NCBI GenBank assembly: GCA_946480655.1
Contig: CAMLKN010000109.1
Span: 1-7,322 of the forward strand
Length of the DNA stretch: 7,322 nucleotides
Reading direction: 5' to 3'
DNA from: an uncultured Devosia sp.
GTDB taxonomy: Bacteria > Pseudomonadota > Alphaproteobacteria > Rhizobiales > Devosiaceae
A model generated the notes under the pieces. The model was not told the DNA's origin. It made no database searches and worked only from the letters and a program-made list of their open reading frames with translations. The number at the start of each line of letters is the position of its first letter. Position 1 is the stretch's first letter. Positions 5,818-7,322 of this stretch are shown piece after piece. The position numbers and the translations under genes are program-made.

Positions 5818-7322
5818 CTACTCCTTCGATGGACGCGTCCAGGTCCAGGCGACGGCGCTCCAAGCCTGGAGGCGCAATACCTCTCCGTGCTGAACGTAGT
5901 CCCCCGTCGTCATCGGGGCGCCGGTAACGACGCAGGCAATATCGGCGGGTCGGTCGCTGGGATTGAGGGCCATGGTCAAGACCCCGGCCTCGAAAATCCA
6001 GCTCACGACAATTGCCGGGCCCTGCCTGCCAGTGCGTGCATCCAGACATAGGCCGGCGGTCAGAGGCCACACATTGTCCCTGCGCCAGGAGGCCAACGCG
6101 CGAAAGCGAGCCAGTGCTGCCTGACGCTCGGGCCGCGCGTATTCAGTCCAGTCGATCACCGCGCTCCTGAAGGTATCGGGGTCATTTGGATCAGGCAGCT
6201 CGCCATCCTTGACGTCTTCTTCGAAGCTTTCCCGCATCTGTGTGTAGCGATCTTGCCGGACCGCAGCAGCCACGTCTTCCGGCAGATCGACAAAGAAGGG
6301 GAACGGCGTTTCCAGGTGCGCATCCTCGCCCATAAAAAACAGCGGTATCTGTGGGGCAAGCATGGTCACGAAATGCAGGAAATCGAGTTTCTCGGCGCTC
6401 ACCCGGTCGGGCAGGCGCTGGCTGTCGGCGCGATTGCCGATCTGGTCATGGTTCTGCACATAGGAGACGAAGGCATCTGGCGGCAAGCGGCTGGCCGGCT
6501 CCCCGCGCGTGGTCCCGTCGCTCTCGCCGTTGGCCTCGCCATCATGCACGAAACCGTCCGCTAGTCCCTTTTCCAGGTCGGCAATGGGATCGCGATCGGC
6601 CTCGTCGTAGCCGTGCTTGTTCTCACCGGTGGCAAGGAAGTGCAGCACGTGATGGATGTCATCGTTCCACTGCGCGGTGAAATCCTTGGGCTGCCTCGCC
6701 TCGTCGCGGTCGAGCCAGGACGCGATATTGTCCATGTTCTCGATTATGAGCTTGGCATCACCCTTAACGCTTCGGGCGACCTTGGCAATGTCGCCGAGAA
6801 AGATGTCGCGAGCCTCAGTCTGGATTTCATGGATGGCGTCAAAGCGCAGTCCGTCGAAATCAAACTCCTCGAGCCACATGCGGGCGTTTTCGTAGTAGAA
6901 TTGCCGCACCACCTCCCGGGTGAAGTCGATACCCTTTCCCCAGGGTGTTTCGATGCTGTCGTCGAACCATTCCGGTGAGTAGTGCGGGATGAAATTGTCG
7001 AACTTGCCGAAGTGATTGTAGACCACGTCCAGGACGAGGCAGAGCCCCAGCTCATGCGCCCGGTCGACCAGGCGGCGCAGGTCTTCGCGACTGCCATAAG
7101 TTTCAGCCGGGGCGAAGATCAGGGTGCCGTCATAGCCCCAGTTTCGCTGGCCTGGGAAGGTGTTGACCGGCATGATTTCTAGCGCGGTAAAGCCAGCATC
7201 GCGGAAATGCTCGAGGCGGCCCGCAAGTCCGGCAAACGTTCCTTCGGGCGATGCCGTACCAACATGCACTTCACAAAGGATGGTTTCGTGCCAGGGGCGC
7301 AGGGGTTCGGTCCGACCGCTGG
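5818..7322 (-). CDS. treZ: Maltooligosyltrehalose trehalohydrolase-like GH13 enzyme, N-terminus outside window
   Basis: About 500 C-terminal residues of a GH13 enzyme are present. TreZ cleaves the bond between trehalose and the maltooligosaccharide in maltooligosyl-trehalose made by TreY. The EVHVGTASPEGTF entry, DVVYNH (region I), GLRFDAIHEI (nucleophile Asp, codon 6838-6840), LIIENMDN (acid/base Glu, codon 6739-6741), FTAQWNDDIHHVLH and VQNHDQIGNR (stabilising Asp, codon 6445-6447) are TreZ-like. So is APQIPLFFMGED before a C-terminal beta domain. A GTG at 7267-7269 could be mistaken for the start, but it is the valine of HVGT. The frame stays open upstream to the window edge with family-like residues (WHETILCEV), so the real start and the usual N-terminal carbohydrate-binding-like domain lie outside. 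The 3' end carries the ribosome binding site of the DUF6766 gene. A different GH13 specificity is possible but less likely. Confidence 0.87.
   Translation of the reverse strand, partial: SGRTEPLRPWHETILCEVHVGTASPEGTFAGLAGRLEHFRDAGFTALEIMPVNTFPGQRNWGYDGTLIFAPAETYGSREDLRRLVDRAHELGLCLVLDVVYNHFGKFDNFIPHYSPEWFDDSIETPWGKGIDFTREVVRQFYYENARMWLEEFDFDGLRFDAIHEIQTEARDIFLGDIAKVARSVKGDAKLIIENMDNIASWLDRDEARQPKDFTAQWNDDIHHVLHFLATGENKHGYDEADRDPIADLEKGLADGFVHDGEANGESDGTTRGEPASRLPPDAFVSYVQNHDQIGNRADSQRLPDRVSAEKLDFLHFVTMLAPQIPLFFMGEDAHLETPFPFFVDLPEDVAAAVRQDRYTQMRESFEEDVKDGELPDPNDPDTFRSAVIDWTEYARPERQAALARFRALASWRRDNVWPLTAGLCLDARTGRQGPAIVVSWIFEAGVLTMALNPSDRPADIACVVTGAPMTTGDYVQHGEVLRLQAWSAVAWTWTRPSKE
5821..5826 (-). 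promoter_or_regulatory. Ribosome binding site of DUF6766 embedded in the treZ end
   Basis: On the - strand AAGGAG is the last two sense codons of the treZ-like gene (Lys-Glu), followed directly by TAG and then, after 3 nt, the DUF6766 ATG. Ribosomes ending treZ would be positioned to restart, so the downstream gene is probably translationally coupled. Confidence 0.7.

Noticed and set aside
7267..7269. GTG start for the treZ-like gene
   Set aside because: This codon is the valine of the conserved HVGT motif, and the frame continues upstream with family-like sequence to the window edge.

Overview
The window looks like chromosomal DNA from a GC-rich alphaproteobacterium, possibly a Hyphomicrobiales-like lineage. 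This is inferred from the codon use and from the families present: DUF6894, a TIGR03885-like flavin oxidoreductase, DUF6766, and a membrane-bound PQQ glucose dehydrogenase. No transposase, phage gene, CRISPR array, tRNA or rRNA is visible. Seven genes are supported. The gene at the right edge continues beyond the window.

Layout, left to right. A + strand cytochrome b561 (14-511) runs tail to tail, with only 9 nt between, into a - strand Gcd-type membrane PQQ-dependent dehydrogenase (521-3139). Upstream of gcd on the same strand is a small DUF6894 gene (3251-3493). A gap of about 355 nt (3494-3848) separates it from a divergent + strand pair: an isochorismatase-like cysteine hydrolase (3849-4463) and a luciferase-like (LLM) flavin oxidoreductase (4460-5419), coupled by an ATGA overlap. 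A short hairpin (5421-5436) lies in the convergent junction. The final - strand unit is a treZ-like maltooligosyltrehalose trehalohydrolase (5818 to beyond 7322) followed 3 nt later by a two-helix DUF6766 membrane protein (5446-5814), whose ribosome binding site lies inside the last treZ codons.

How the parts may work together. Gcd would oxidise an aldose in the periplasm and pass electrons to ubiquinone. Cytochrome b561 is also a membrane electron carrier, but the convergent layout argues against a shared operon. TreZ releases trehalose from maltooligosyl-trehalose, which suggests an osmotic or desiccation stress locus extending to the right, with DUF6766 as a co-translated membrane partner of unknown role. 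The hydrolase plus LLM pair is the most interesting uncharacterised unit. It has the same two enzyme classes as RutA and RutB (flavin-dependent oxidation followed by amide hydrolysis) but is neither of them, so a small degradative or detoxifying pathway is a reasonable hypothesis. No wholly new multi-gene defence or mobile system can be supported here.
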